A stretch of 64,000 bases of DNA. It comes from an uncultured Bacteroidia bacterium (lineage in GTDB: Bacteria > Bacteroidota > Bacteroidia > Bacteroidales > UBA932). The position numbers and the translations under genes were made by a program. Numbering within the stretch: position 1 is the stretch's first letter; every line of letters starts with the position of its first letter. The stretch is from positions 62,001 through 126,000 of the forward strand of contig CADANY010000006.1 of assembly GCA_902789395.1 (NCBI GenBank). Direction: 5' to 3'. The notes below the pieces were generated by a model, which did not search any database, was not told the origin of the DNA, and saw nothing but the letters and a program-made list of their open reading frames with translations. This document shows positions 1 to 9,805 of the stretch, piece after piece.

Positions 1-2
1 TT

Positions 3-2234
3 CAGAGCAGCCTCGAGAACTTCAAGCCGGAGAGCCTGCACACCTTCTATGATACCTGGTACCATCCGGGCAACCAGGCTGTCGTCGTCGTCGGTGATAT
101 CGATGTAGACCGCACCGAGGCCAAGATCCGTGAAATCTTCTCGGAGATTCCCAAGAAAGAGAATCCCAAACAGAAAGAAGTCATCAAGGTTCCCGATCAC
201 AAAGATCCGCTCGTCGGTATCCTGACCGATCCTGAGACGACCTCTCCTTCCGTCGAGATGCTCTGGGAAAGCGAGGCGATGCCCGAAGAATACAACGCCA
301 CCATCATCGGACAGATGCAGTTCTATCTTAAGAACCTCATCAGCCAGATCATGTATGAGCGCTTCAATGACATTACGTCCAGCCCCGACAGCCCATACCT
401 CAGCGCATCGTTCGGCATTGGCAGCGTTATCTATGAAAACGTCGAAGCCGGCATGGCCGATGTCACGCTTAAGGAAGACAACATCCTTGAAGGATTCAAG
501 GCATTCTACACGGAAATCGAACGCATGAAGCGTTTCGGATTCTATGACGATGAATTCGAACGGGCGAAGACCAACATGATCAACTACCTGGAGAATGGCG
601 TCAAGCAGGCGGACACCCGCCGCAATCCGGAGTTCGTCTATCCGATCCTGTCAAACTTCTTCGACAAGACTCCGATCTTCGATCCCCAAACGGACTGTGA
701 GCTGGGCAAGCAGATTCTTTCCCAATTGAACGCACAGGTACTCAATCAGTTAGCCGCTCAGATCATCAGCGACCAGAACCTTGTCGTCATCTATTCCGGA
801 CCGGAGAAAGAAGGCATCGCCACCCCGACGGCCGAGCAGCTTCTCGCTGCCATCGCAGAAGTCAAGGCCTCCGATATCCAGCCGAAAGCCGGTGAGGAAA
901 TCGCTTCAGAGTTCCTCGATCCTGCTACCCTCAAGGGTGCAAAGGCCAAGGCCGCCAAGAAGCCCGGTATCTATGGGTCAACGGTATGGACCCTGAAAAA
1001 CGGTGTCAAGGTAACCGTTCTTCCGACCGACTATACCAAGGACGAGATCGTTTTCGACTTCTATCAGGATGGCGGACAGAGCCTCATCCCCGTTGAAGAT
1101 CTCGCTTCCTTCGACAGCAGCATCTTCGGCCTCTTCCAGAACAATACGGGCGTTGCCGGTTTCTCCGGCACCCAGGTCAGCAAAATGCTCACCGGCAAGA
1201 GCCTGTATGTCCATCCTTATATCGGCAACCTCAATCACGGCATTTCCGGTAATTCTACCGTCAAGGATCTCGAATCTGCCTTCCAGCTGCTCTATCTCTA
1301 CTTCGTCGAACCGCGTTTCGACCAGAGCGAGTGGGACAATGGTATCAACCAGCTCAAGGCCATCCTTCCGAACATGATGAACCAGCCGAACTACATCTTC
1401 GGGAAAGAGCTCTATAAGGAACTCTGGGGCAACAATCCCCGCCGCCAGCAGCTCAGCCCTGAGATTATGGACAAGGCCAGCCTCGAAACCGTCGAGCGGA
1501 ATTATAGGAAACTCTTCCATGATGCCGCAGGAGCCAATATGGTCATCGTCGGTGACGTCGATCTCGAAACGCTCAAGCCGCTCGTCGAGAAATATATCGG
1601 CAGCCTTCCCAAGGGTAAGAAAGCCCTCTCCTGGACCGATCCCCAGATCAATTTCGTAAACGGTGAGGTTTCCAAGGAAATCACGGTCGACATGCAGACC
1701 CCCAAGAGCACCGTCATCCAGGTCTACCATTCTGACATGGCTTATACCCCGGAGAAGAAAGCTGCCCTTGATGCCGCCCAGTATATCCTCGATATGCGGT
1801 ATGTCAACTCCCTCCGCGAGGAGGAAGGCGGCACCTACGGCGCCAGCACCAGCATGGCCCTTTCCCGCAAACCGAAGCAGGAAGCAACCGTCCAGGTCTA
1901 CTTCGACTGCAAGCCTGCGATGTGCGACAAGCTCCGTTCTATCGCAAAGGCCGGCTTCAAGGAACTGGCCGCAGAAGGTCCGACCGACGAGGAAATCAAC
2001 GCTGCTATCCTGAATCTCAAGAAAAACATTCCTGAGAACCGGGTCAACAACGGCTACTGGAGGAACTCGATTGAGAATTATATCGAGTACGGCACCGACA
2101 GCGACACCGAGCGCGAGAGAGCCATCAACGCCCTCAGCAAGGATGCCGTCAAGGCCGTCCTGAACGAGATTCTGTCTTCCGGCAACTTGTTCGAGTTCGT
2201 CATGAAGCCCGGCAATACCGCAGAAGCGGAATAA
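3..2234 (+). CDS. M16 (insulinase/pitrilysin) family zinc peptidase, 5'-truncated by window
   Basis: The reading frame is already open at base 3, so an ATG at 258 is internal and the true start lies before the window. The first visible residues (WYHPGNQAVVVVGDID) are the typical end of the first M16 beta-alpha domain. A second M16 half starts near base 970 (STVWTLKNGVKVTVLP) and contains NMVIVGDVD and the R/Y substrate-binding region LREEEGGTYGAS. The zinc motif HxxEH belongs in the missing N-terminal part. Bacteroidota homologues are about 940 residues, secreted, two-half enzymes thought to degrade peptides in the periplasm; that role is inferred from the family. The DMT transporter gene follows 10 nt downstream and is probably co-transcribed. 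Confidence 0.9.
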   Translation, partial: QSSLENFKPESLHTFYDTWYHPGNQAVVVVGDIDVDRTEAKIREIFSEIPKKENPKQKEVIKVPDHKDPLVGILTDPETTSPSVEMLWESEAMPEEYNATIIGQMQFYLKNLISQIMYERFNDITSSPDSPYLSASFGIGSVIYENVEAGMADVTLKEDNILEGFKAFYTEIERMKRFGFYDDEFERAKTNMINYLENGVKQADTRRNPEFVYPILSNFFDKTPIFDPQTDCELGKQILSQLNAQVLNQLAAQIISDQNLVVIYSGPEKEGIATPTAEQLLAAIAEVKASDIQPKAGEEIASEFLDPATLKGAKAKAAKKPGIYGSTVWTLKNGVKVTVLPTDYTKDEIVFDFYQDGGQSLIPVEDLASFDSSIFGLFQNNTGVAGFSGTQVSKMLTGKSLYVHPYIGNLNHGISGNSTVKDLESAFQLLYLYFVEPRFDQSEWDNGINQLKAILPNMMNQPNYIFGKELYKELWGNNPRRQQLSPEIMDKASLETVERNYRKLFHDAAGANMVIVGDVDLETLKPLVEKYIGSLPKGKKALSWTDPQINFVNGEVSKEITVDMQTPKSTVIQVYHSDMAYTPEKKAALDAAQYILDMRYVNSLREEEGGTYGASTSMALSRKPKQEATVQVYFDCKPAMCDKLRSIAKAGFKELAAEGPTDEEINAAILNLKKNIPENRVNNGYWRNSIENYIEYGTDSDTERERAINALSKDAVKAVLNEILSSGNLFEFVMKPGNTAEAE

Positions 2235-2244
2235 GCCCCTCGCC

Positions 2245-3183
2245 ATGAACCATCTGGGAGAAATCCTTTCTTTGCTGGTGGCCGTCTCATGGACGGCCAC
2301 CGCTCTTTTCGCAGACGAGGCCAGCCACCGGCTTGGCGCGATGACCGTAAACGTCATCCGGCTCGTCGTCTCGGCGGTCATCCTCGCATTCGTCCTCTGG
2401 TGCACGACCGGGGCTCCGTACCCGCTTTATGCCGACCGGTCCGCCTGGTTCTGGCTCGGCCTGTCCGCTGCCGTAGGATATATATTCGGAGACTTCTGTC
2501 TTTTCAATTCCTATATCGTCATCGGAGCACGGTTCGGGCAGCTGTTCATGACCCTGGCCCCCCCTGTTGCAGCCATAACCGGGATCTTCCTTCTCGGCGA
2601 AACGATGAGCTGGAAGGCAGTCCTGGCGATGCTCGTAACCCTTTCCGGTATCGCCATTTCCATCCTCAGTCGCGGCCAGGGACATCATGTCCGTCTCAAT
2701 CTCCCTCTGAAAGGAATCCTGCTCGGCATCGGCGCCGGCGTGGGACAGGGCGTAGGACTCGTGCTGAGCAAAATCGGCCTGCAGCAATATGAAGCGGCTC
2801 TTCCCGCCGATGCTCCCGACCTGATGGGGCAGATGCTGCCGGTTGCATCAACGATGATCCGCTCCGTTGTCGGCGGTATCGGATTCCTGATCATTATGGC
2901 CCTGATGAAAGATCTCGGGAAACTCAAAGAGGCTGCGCACAATCCGGAAGGGATGAAATACGCCTTGCTGACAACGCTGTTCGGTCCCGTGATCGGGGTT
3001 TCTCTCTCGCTGATGGCGGTCCGTTACGCCCATGCAGGAATCGCCTCGACCTTGATGGCTCTAACACCGGTTCTGATCATTATCCCTTACGTTTTCATCT
3101 ATAAACGAAAGGTTTCAGGCAAAGAAATCCTCGGCGCCTGCCTGAGTATGGCGGGAGTTGCCCTTTTCTTCCTTCTTAATTAG
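2245..3183 (+). CDS. DMT-superfamily (EamA) membrane transporter
   Basis: A 312-residue, very hydrophobic protein with about ten membrane segments arranged as two EamA repeats (roughly residues 5-140 and 155-310). The repeat boundary is the loop around SRGQGHHVRLNLPLKG. Members of this family export or exchange small metabolites such as amino acids, but the substrate cannot be read from sequence. The ATG lies 10 nt after the M16 stop, so read-through from that gene is likely. The gene ends 61 nt before purC, and a possible promoter in that gap suggests that purC is transcribed separately. Length is normal for the family. Confidence 0.85.
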   Translation: MNHLGEILSLLVAVSWTATALFADEASHRLGAMTVNVIRLVVSAVILAFVLWCTTGAPYPLYADRSAWFWLGLSAAVGYIFGDFCLFNSYIVIGARFGQLFMTLAPPVAAITGIFLLGETMSWKAVLAMLVTLSGIAISILSRGQGHHVRLNLPLKGILLGIGAGVGQGVGLVLSKIGLQQYEAALPADAPDLMGQMLPVASTMIRSVVGGIGFLIIMALMKDLGKLKEAAHNPEGMKYALLTTLFGPVIGVSLSLMAVRYAHAGIASTLMALTPVLIIIPYVFIYKRKVSGKEILGACLSMAGVALFFLLN

Positions 3184-3214
3184 TATTTTTCTTTTTATAG
3201 ACCAGATTTTTTAG

Positions 3215-3222
3215 TATCTTCG
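3215..3222 (+). promoter_or_regulatory. Possible -7 box for the purCBA operon
   Basis: TATCTTCG matches the Bacteroidota -7 consensus TAnnTTTG at all but one specified position and sits 22 nt before the purC ATG. A TTTT run about 19 nt upstream is only a weak -33 candidate. Confidence 0.35.
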
Positions 3223-3244
3223 CATACGGATTTATCAATTCGTC

Positions 3245-4189
3245 ATGAACGCAATCACTTCTACTGATTTTCACTTTCCGGGTCAAGTCTCAAAATACAC
3301 CGGGAAAGTCCGTGATGTCTACAGCATCAGCTCCGATTATTTGATTATGGTCGCTACCGACCGGATTTCCGCCTTCGACGTCGTCCTTCCGAAGGGCATT
3401 CCTTTCAAGGGACAGGTCCTGAACCAGATTGCATCCGAATTCCTCGATGCGACCGCCGATATCCTGCCAAACTGGAAAATTGCCGTCCCCGATCCGATGG
3501 TCACCGTCGGCTGGCGCTGCGAGCCTTTCAAGGTCGAGATGGTTATCCGCGGTTACCTGACGGGGCATGCCTGGCGTGAATACAAAGCCGGGAAACGATT
3601 CCTCTGCGGCGTTCCGCTCCCTGAAGGGATGGTTGAGAACCAGGCTTTCCCTGAACCGATCATCACCCCGACGACAAAGGCTGCCGAGGGACATGACGAG
3701 GATATCAGCCGGGAGGAAATCATCGCCCGCGGCATCGTCTCCCGCGAAGATTACGAGCAGCTTGAAGCCTATACTCGCGCCCTCTACAAGAGAGGGACGG
3801 AGATTGCGGCCGGCAAAGGCCTCATCCTGGTCGATACGAAATATGAATTCGGCAAAAAGGACGGCCGGATCTTCCTGATGGATGAGATCCATACGCCGGA
3901 TTCTTCCCGTTATTTCTATGCTGAAGGATATGAGGAGCGGCTTGCCCGCGGAGAGCACCAGAAGCAGCTTTCCAAGGAATTTGTCCGCGAATGGCTGATG
4001 CAGAACGGCTTCCAGGGAAAGGAAGGACAGCAGGTCCCGGAAATGACCGAAGAAGTCGTCGCAGGCATTACCGAACGGTATACCGAACTCTACAGCCAGA
4101 TTACGGGGCATCCTTTCCAGGGTTGCGAAAGTGAAAATGTCCTCGCCCGGATTGAAAAGAACATCAATGATTTCCTCCAGACATTATGA
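3245..4189 (+). CDS. purC: Phosphoribosylaminoimidazole-succinocarboxamide synthase (SAICAR synthetase)
   Basis: A 314-residue cytosolic enzyme that joins CAIR and aspartate using ATP in de novo purine synthesis. The N-terminal nucleotide loop [12 protein letters not shown], the segment [20 protein letters not shown] and [10 protein letters not shown] are diagnostic. Length fits the longer PurC form (about 310 residues) rather than the short form of about 240. Its stop codon overlaps the purB start in ATGA, so translation is probably coupled. It is grouped with the two enzymes of the adenylosuccinate branch, purB and purA. Confidence 0.97.
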   Translation: MNAITSTDFHFPGQVSKYTGKVRDVYSISSDYLIMVATDRISAFDVVLPKGIPFKGQVLNQIASEFLDATADILPNWKIAVPDPMVTVGWRCEPFKVEMVIRGYLTGHAWREYKAGKRFLCGVPLPEGMVENQAFPEPIITPTTKAAEGHDEDISREEIIARGIVSREDYEQLEAYTRALYKRGTEIAAGKGLILVDTKYEFGKKDGRIFLMDEIHTPDSSRYFYAEGYEERLARGEHQKQLSKEFVREWLMQNGFQGKEGQQVPEMTEEVVAGITERYTELYSQITGHPFQGCESENVLARIEKNINDFLQTL

Positions 4190-5478
4190 TTGAACGTTAC
4201 TCCCGAAAAGTCATGCGGGATATCTGGACCGAAGAAAACAAGTTCAGAGCCTATCTCGAAGTCGAAATCCTTTCCTGCGAGGCGTGGATGCGTCTGGGTG
4301 TCATTCCCGAAGAGGACGTGGCGAAAATCCGCGCCAATGCCACCTTCGACGTCGCCCGCATCCAGGAGATTGAAACGCAGACCCGCCACGACGTCGTTGC
4401 CTTCACGCGTGCCGTCAGCGAGAGCCTGGGGCCTGAAAGGAAATGGGTCCACTACGGACTGACCTCGACGGATGTCGTAGATACGGCAAACGGTTACCTG
4501 ATCAAACAGGCCAATGCCATCCTTCTCAAGGATCTCGAAGAGTTCCTGGAAGTGCTTCGCCGCCGCGCCGTGGAGTTCAAGGATACCCCCTGCATCGGAA
4601 GGACCCACGGGATCCACGCGGACATTACCTCCTTCGGTTTGAAATGGGCCTTGTGGTTCGAGGAGATGAAGCGCAATATCGAACGCTTCCGTTTTGCCGC
4701 ACGCGGGGTCGAAGCCGGAAAGATGAGCGGTGCCGTCGGCAACTTCGCCAACATCCCGCCCTCTATCCAGGATTATGTATGTGAAAAGCTGGGCATCCAG
4801 TCCGCAGACATCTCTACCCAGGTGCTCCAGCGAGACCGTCACGCCTTCTATATCGCAACCCTTGCCATCATTGCCTCGACTCTCGAGCAGATGGCCTTCG
4901 AAGTCAGGAATCTCCAGCGGACCGAAGTCCGGGAAGTCGAGGAAGCCTTCTCGAAGGGCCAGAAGGGATCCAGCGCAATGCCCCATAAGCGGAATCCGAT
5001 CAGCAGCGAGAATATCTGCGGCTGTGCGCGCGTCATGCGCGGATATATGGCGACATCCTGTGAGAACGTCGCGCTCTGGCATGAGCGGGATATTTCCCAT
5101 TCCTCTACCGAGCGGATTATCCTCCCTGACGCCACCGAACTGCTCGACTATATGCTGTGCCGGTTCAAGGGAATCCTCGATAACCTGGTCGTCTATCCCG
5201 AAACAATGCGGGCGAATATCTACCGGACCCGGGGTGTCATCTTCGCCCAGCGGGTTATGAACGCTCTTATCAGCAAGGGGCTTTCCCGTGAGGAAGCCTA
5301 CGATACGGTCCAGCCCATCGCAATGAAAGCATGGACAGAAGGACTTGATTATCAGAAACTTCTTAAAGAGAACGAAAAGGTGATGCAGCTGCTTGGCGAA
5401 GAGAGCCTCGATGCCTGTTTCACGCTCGATTATTATTTCAAAAACGTAGATTATATTTTTAAACGAGTAGGTATATGA
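4186..5478 (+). CDS. purB: Adenylosuccinate lyase
   Basis: A 430-residue fumarase/aspartase-superfamily enzyme. It releases fumarate twice in purine synthesis: from SAICAR (the PurC product) and from adenylosuccinate (the PurA product). The mobile signature loop [12 protein letters not shown], with its catalytic serine, is intact at about residues 262-273. The other conserved regions are TSTDVVDTA and [20 protein letters not shown]. It sits between purC and purA with 4-nt ATGA overlaps on both sides, placing the enzymes before and after its two reactions in one transcript. Confidence 0.97.
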   Translation: MIERYSRKVMRDIWTEENKFRAYLEVEILSCEAWMRLGVIPEEDVAKIRANATFDVARIQEIETQTRHDVVAFTRAVSESLGPERKWVHYGLTSTDVVDTANGYLIKQANAILLKDLEEFLEVLRRRAVEFKDTPCIGRTHGIHADITSFGLKWALWFEEMKRNIERFRFAARGVEAGKMSGAVGNFANIPPSIQDYVCEKLGIQSADISTQVLQRDRHAFYIATLAIIASTLEQMAFEVRNLQRTEVREVEEAFSKGQKGSSAMPHKRNPISSENICGCARVMRGYMATSCENVALWHERDISHSSTERIILPDATELLDYMLCRFKGILDNLVVYPETMRANIYRTRGVIFAQRVMNALISKGLSREEAYDTVQPIAMKAWTEGLDYQKLLKENEKVMQLLGEESLDACFTLDYYFKNVDYIFKRVGI

Positions 5479-6740
5479 AAAAGGTTGATGTGGTCCTCGG
5501 TCTCCAGTGGGGAGACGAGGGTAAAGGAAAAGTAGTCGACGTCCTGACCCCGGATTACAAAGTGATCGCCCGTTTCCAGGGAGGTCCGAATGCCGGACAT
5601 TCACTTGTCTTCGACGGAGACGGATTCGTCCTGCACACAGTTCCTTCCGGGATTTTCAGGAAAGATTCCGTCAACATCATCGGCAACGGCGTCGTGATCG
5701 ATCCGGTGATTCTTCAGGATGAAATCGAGGCCATCGAGGCCAAAGGCGTCGATATTACCGGAAAGCTCCTGATCTCAAAGAAAGCCCATCTGATCCTCCC
5801 GACGCACCGGATGCTTGACGCCGCCAGCGAGACGGCCAAGGGAAAGGGTAAGATCGGTTCTACCCTGAAGGGTATCGGGCCGACCTACATGGACAAGACC
5901 GGCCGGAACGGACTCCGCGTCGGCGATATCCTGTCGGACGAGTTCATCCAGCGCTATGAAGCGCTCAAATACAAGCATTTCGGCCTGCTTTCCCAGTATA
6001 AGTTCCCCTTCGACATCACCGATTACGAAGTCAAATGGTTCAGCGCGGTCGAGAACATGAAACGTTTCACTTTCATCGACAGTGAATTCGCCGTCAACCG
6101 TTATCTCGACAACGATGTCCCGATCCTCGCCGAAGGTGCACAGGGAGCCATGCTGGATATCGATTTCGGAACGTACCCGTTCGTTACCTCGTCCAATACG
6201 ATGACAGCCGGAGTATGCACGGGGCTTGGTGTCGCACCGAACCGTGTCGGTAAGGTCATGGGTATCTTCAAAGCCTATTGTACGCGCGTCGGAAGCGGTC
6301 CCTTCCCTACTGAACTCTTCGACGCGGACGGCGAGCGTCTGCGCCAAATCGGCCGGGAATACGGTGCAACGACCGGACGTCCCCGCCGCTGCGGCTGGCT
6401 TGATCTCGTTGCCCTCAAATATGCGGTCATGATGAACGGCGTGAGCGAACTGATCATGATGAAAGCCGACGTCATGAACAATTTCGACACGATTAAAGTC
6501 GCTACCGCATACAAGATTGGCGATAAGACGATTACAGACTTTCCTTTCGAATGCCCGAACGATGTCGAACCCGTCTACCGCGAGTTCCCGGGCTGGAAAG
6601 AGGATATCACCGGCGTACGCAAGTACGAAGATTTCCCGGATAGGTTCAAGCAGTACGTCGCCTTTATCGAACAGGAGACCGGCTGCCCTGTCCGCATTAT
6701 CTCTGTCGGACCGGACAGAAACGAGATCGTAGTCCGATAA
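5475..6740 (+). CDS. purA: Adenylosuccinate synthetase
   Basis: A 421-residue GTP-dependent enzyme that converts IMP and aspartate to adenylosuccinate, the first step from IMP to AMP. The N-terminal P-loop segment [16 protein letters not shown] carries the catalytic Asp of GDEGKGK. Also present are [30 protein letters not shown] and [12 protein letters not shown]. Length is normal. The start overlaps the purB stop by 4 nt. The purA end and the M28 peptidase start are 33 nt apart, with no hairpin or clear promoter between them, so the peptidase may share the transcript. Confidence 0.97.
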   Translation: MKKVDVVLGLQWGDEGKGKVVDVLTPDYKVIARFQGGPNAGHSLVFDGDGFVLHTVPSGIFRKDSVNIIGNGVVIDPVILQDEIEAIEAKGVDITGKLLISKKAHLILPTHRMLDAASETAKGKGKIGSTLKGIGPTYMDKTGRNGLRVGDILSDEFIQRYEALKYKHFGLLSQYKFPFDITDYEVKWFSAVENMKRFTFIDSEFAVNRYLDNDVPILAEGAQGAMLDIDFGTYPFVTSSNTMTAGVCTGLGVAPNRVGKVMGIFKAYCTRVGSGPFPTELFDADGERLRQIGREYGATTGRPRRCGWLDLVALKYAVMMNGVSELIMMKADVMNNFDTIKVATAYKIGDKTITDFPFECPNDVEPVYREFPGWKEDITGVRKYEDFPDRFKQYVAFIEQETGCPVRIISVGPDRNEIVVR

Positions 6741-6773
6741 TAGACTGAACAACAGTATTTAAAACGAACCGAC

Positions 6774-8186
6774 ATGAAGAAATTATTTAGATTATGTGCG
6801 ATTCTTGTCCTCTGCGGCATTACCTTCTCCGCCGCCGCACAGGACAAGACCGTCAGGAAAATCATCGAACAAGGCACGGCCGACAACAGGACGATGGAGA
6901 TCGAGCATTTCATCGCGAACCGGATCGGCGGACGTCCGGTCGGCTCCCATGCCTTGGAAGATGCGGAGCGATGGGTTGCAGACCAATTCCGTTCCTGGGG
7001 ACTGGAAGTAATGGTCCAGGAGGTCGGAGAGATTCCGGTCAGTTTCAACCGGGGGCCATGGAGCGGCCGCGTCGTAAGCGGCGGTGAGATGCAGCTCCAC
7101 TTCGGAACGCCGACTTATACCGCCGGCACAAAGGGACCGCAGCGGGGCCATGTCATTATCGTTCCGAAGGATGAACGCGAATTTGACCGGATGAAAGGGA
7201 CGGCGAAAGGAGCCTGGGTGCTGCTCGAGAGTAAATCCCGCGGTTTCGCCCTGAGTTTCAGGGATTCCGTCATGCTTTCCAAACTGATCGATGCCGGTGC
7301 GCTTGGTTTTATCCAGTCCGCCGAACTCCCGATCCAGATCCATTACGACCGCGCGCATTGCTTCGATATCACGATGGACAATCTCCCCACCATCTGCGAC
7401 ATCAAGCTCGACAAGAATCAGTTTGATGTCATCTACGCGAAAGTCAAGGCCCGCGAACGCGTTGAACTTGAATTCGATATCCGGAACCATTTTACCCCGG
7501 GTCCGGTCAAGTTCCACAACGTCCTGGGCATTCTCCGCGGGAGCAAGTATCCGAATGAATATGTCATTTCCGGGAGCCACCTCGACTCGTACGATATCGC
7601 CTGCGGTGCCGTCGATGACGGACAGGGAACCAGCGTGAACATGGAAAGTGCGCGCCTTCTCGCGGTTTCCGGTGCTAAACCGAAACGCAGTATCATCTTC
7701 TCGATCTGGACAGGAGAAGAATACGGGCTCCTGGGATCCAAGTTCTTCGTTGAAAACAAGACCGTCCCCCTCGAGAAGATCTCAAACTACTTCAACCGGG
7801 ACGGCGGTCCTACCGTCGCGACTTCGGTCACCGTTCCCCAGGCAATGTACGATGATTTCGTCAAGATTTGCGAACCGATTCCTTCGATCAATCCGGAGTT
7901 CCCCTTCGAAGTCCGTCTGCGGCAGGGTGGCCCTGTCGGGAAGAATGCCCGCGGCTCGGACCATGCCTATTTTGTCATGAACGGGGTCCCCGCCGTCTCA
8001 CTTGGACTGCAGGATATCAAAGGATACAATTTCAATTACCGGGAAATCTGGCACACCGATCTCGACCGCTATGACAAGTGTATTCCGGAGTATATGGAAC
8101 ACTCCGCCATCGTCAATGCGATCGTCCTTTATGGAGTCGCCAATCTGGACCACCTTCTTTCCCGGGAAGGCTATTACAAAGAGTAG
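6774..8186 (+). CDS. Secreted M28-family zinc aminopeptidase
   Basis: A 470-residue protein with a cleavable signal peptide (about residues 1-22, ending SAAAQ), so it is exported. A PA-type inserted domain precedes the peptidase domain. Metal-site residues are visible: H269 in GSHLD, D281 in GAVDDG, catalytic E315 and zinc-binding E316 in WTGEEYG, an Asp in the segment starting at NYFNRDGG, and a late His in EIWHTDLDRYD. This fits the two-zinc M28 layout. Such enzymes trim N-terminal residues from peptides outside the cytoplasm. The gene ends 2 nt from the convergent sialidase stop, leaving no room for a conventional terminator. Confidence 0.9.
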   Translation: MKKLFRLCAILVLCGITFSAAAQDKTVRKIIEQGTADNRTMEIEHFIANRIGGRPVGSHALEDAERWVADQFRSWGLEVMVQEVGEIPVSFNRGPWSGRVVSGGEMQLHFGTPTYTAGTKGPQRGHVIIVPKDEREFDRMKGTAKGAWVLLESKSRGFALSFRDSVMLSKLIDAGALGFIQSAELPIQIHYDRAHCFDITMDNLPTICDIKLDKNQFDVIYAKVKARERVELEFDIRNHFTPGPVKFHNVLGILRGSKYPNEYVISGSHLDSYDIACGAVDDGQGTSVNMESARLLAVSGAKPKRSIIFSIWTGEEYGLLGSKFFVENKTVPLEKISNYFNRDGGPTVATSVTVPQAMYDDFVKICEPIPSINPEFPFEVRLRQGGPVGKNARGSDHAYFVMNGVPAVSLGLQDIKGYNFNYREIWHTDLDRYDKCIPEYMEHSAIVNAIVLYGVANLDHLLSREGYYKE

Positions 8187-8188
8187 CG

Positions 8189-9805
8189 TTATCGGGTTGA
8201 AATCAGATCACGGAGCCGCACAGTTTGGAAAACAAGCTGTGCGGTACTTCCTTCATAGAGTACCCCGACTGTTTCGGAATCGATCGGAGCGATACAGGAA
8301 TAGCCCCACCCAGCCTCTTCGTCCAGAAGGATTCCCTCCGACCAAGTCCGTCCGAGGTCAAGACTGATGCGGAGCGTCATACGGTTTCTGGCCTTTTTCG
8401 AATCCGGATTGAGAAACAGCAGGACATCCCTGCCGAGGACATTTTCCCCCGCCCCGATCTTCAGGAGACTCGCCTGGCAAACGGGTTCGGGAAGGACATC
8501 GTTGGACGGATGCGGCTCCCACGTTTTTCCAAGATCCCGGGTCACATAGACTTTCCGGGTCCGGTCCGGCGTCCCGTGATTCCGCATATTCAGCATCAGG
8601 ACCCCGGGCTCCAGTTCGACGACCTGGTCCTCACAGACATGGGAAAGGGCCGAACCGTCGAAATGCCAGGAGCGTCCGTGATCTTTACTGTACAAGACAC
8701 CGGCAGAGGGGACTTTATCCGCATCCCACCATTGGAACGGGAACACCAGTGTTCCGTCCTGCATGGTAATGCCCGCGCCGGGCCCCTGGAAGCATGTCGC
8801 CCAGGCGGGGTCTTTGACCTCTTGGGTGATATTCCTCGGTTCGGACCAGGTCTTTCCGTCATCGGAACTCCGGGCAATTACCATCTGCGCAACATCGATG
8901 GGAGCCAAGCCCTCTTTGGACGTAAAGATAGCCGTACCGCCATGACGCCCATGGGCCCAGATTCCGGCCACGAAGATGTCCCCCGATTCCTCATCGACAA
9001 GGAGGCAGGGATCTCCGATCCCGTTCTGGCCCTCGGGGAGGCCGCCATAACGCCCCATGTCCATGGCAACCCGCATGCGTTCCCAGGTTTTTCCACCGTC
9101 CGTCGAACGGCTGACGCCGATATCAATATCTCCATTCAGGTCATAGGAGGAGTCATGACGGATATCGTAAGCGGCTAGCAGCGTTCCCTTCTTCGTACGG
9201 ACCAGGCAGGGAATCCGGTAGGAATCGACCCCGTCGTCGCCATGGGTCCGGAGAGACCGGCCCATCCTGCGAAGCACAGGACCGTCTTCGCGTAGATCCA
9301 ATGCTCTCTCCCCTTCCGTATCCTTCAGGATAATCTCCCGGATCCGGCAGGTAAAGGGAGCGGCCATATCGACGTACCTGGAATCGATTTCCAGACTGAG
9401 GTAGAAGTAGTTCTGGTCTCCGACCAAAGAACCGTGCAGCGGAAGTAAGAAGTTTCCTTCCCGGGAAGGCCGCACCTTTGCAATCTCTTCCGCATAGGCG
9501 GGATCATGCCAAAGTTCCCAGCCTCCGCCCCACTGATTGAACTGTGTCCGGAACTGATGGGACTCCGTCCGTGATATCAAAGCGGAAGAAGTACCCGTAT
9601 AGAGCAGACGGACACTGCGTACCGCCTTGCGCGGAAGACCCGCCAGTTCAACTTCGACCGTCCCCTCCACCTCCGCTGCCTCGGGAGCCTTGATCAGTAT
9701 CTCGGATACGACATTATAGGGCCGGTCGACAATCACCGGAATCCGGGGATTATGCACTTCGGCAACAAGGCCTGACAGGATCAGGGAAAGGAGAACGGCA
9801 ATCAT
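8189..9805 (-). CDS. nanH: Exo-alpha-sialidase (GH33)
   Basis: A 538-residue secreted enzyme with a hydrophobic N-terminal signal (MIAVLLSLILSGLVAE). An N-terminal beta domain covers about residues 20-160. The six-bladed catalytic propeller begins with the RIP motif (SYRIPCLVR). Five Asp-box repeats are visible: STDGGKTW, SSDDGKTW, SKDHGRSW, TRDLGKTW and SLDLGRTW. The late Tyr-Ser-Cys-Ile and YEG segments fit the nucleophilic Tyr/Glu region. It releases terminal sialic acids from host glycans. It is translated from TAATG, overlapping the nagA stop by 1 nt, which links it to amino-sugar catabolism. No sialic acid lyase or epimerase gene is in the window. Confidence 0.93.
   Translation of the reverse strand: MIAVLLSLILSGLVAEVHNPRIPVIVDRPYNVVSEILIKAPEAAEVEGTVEVELAGLPRKAVRSVRLLYTGTSSALISRTESHQFRTQFNQWGGGWELWHDPAYAEEIAKVRPSREGNFLLPLHGSLVGDQNYFYLSLEIDSRYVDMAAPFTCRIREIILKDTEGERALDLREDGPVLRRMGRSLRTHGDDGVDSYRIPCLVRTKKGTLLAAYDIRHDSSYDLNGDIDIGVSRSTDGGKTWERMRVAMDMGRYGGLPEGQNGIGDPCLLVDEESGDIFVAGIWAHGRHGGTAIFTSKEGLAPIDVAQMVIARSSDDGKTWSEPRNITQEVKDPAWATCFQGPGAGITMQDGTLVFPFQWWDADKVPSAGVLYSKDHGRSWHFDGSALSHVCEDQVVELEPGVLMLNMRNHGTPDRTRKVYVTRDLGKTWEPHPSNDVLPEPVCQASLLKIGAGENVLGRDVLLFLNPDSKKARNRMTLRISLDLGRTWSEGILLDEEAGWGYSCIAPIDSETVGVLYEGSTAQLVFQTVRLRDLISTR

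Noticed and set aside
978..2405. Long minus-strand open frame of 475 codons opposite the M16 peptidase
   Set aside because: It is antisense to a clearly conserved protein and has no recognisable domain; long antisense frames are common in this high-GC coding DNA.
4090..5604. Minus-strand open frame of 504 codons opposite purB
   Set aside because: It lies wholly over purC-purB-purA, whose motifs are unambiguous, and its translation shows no family features.
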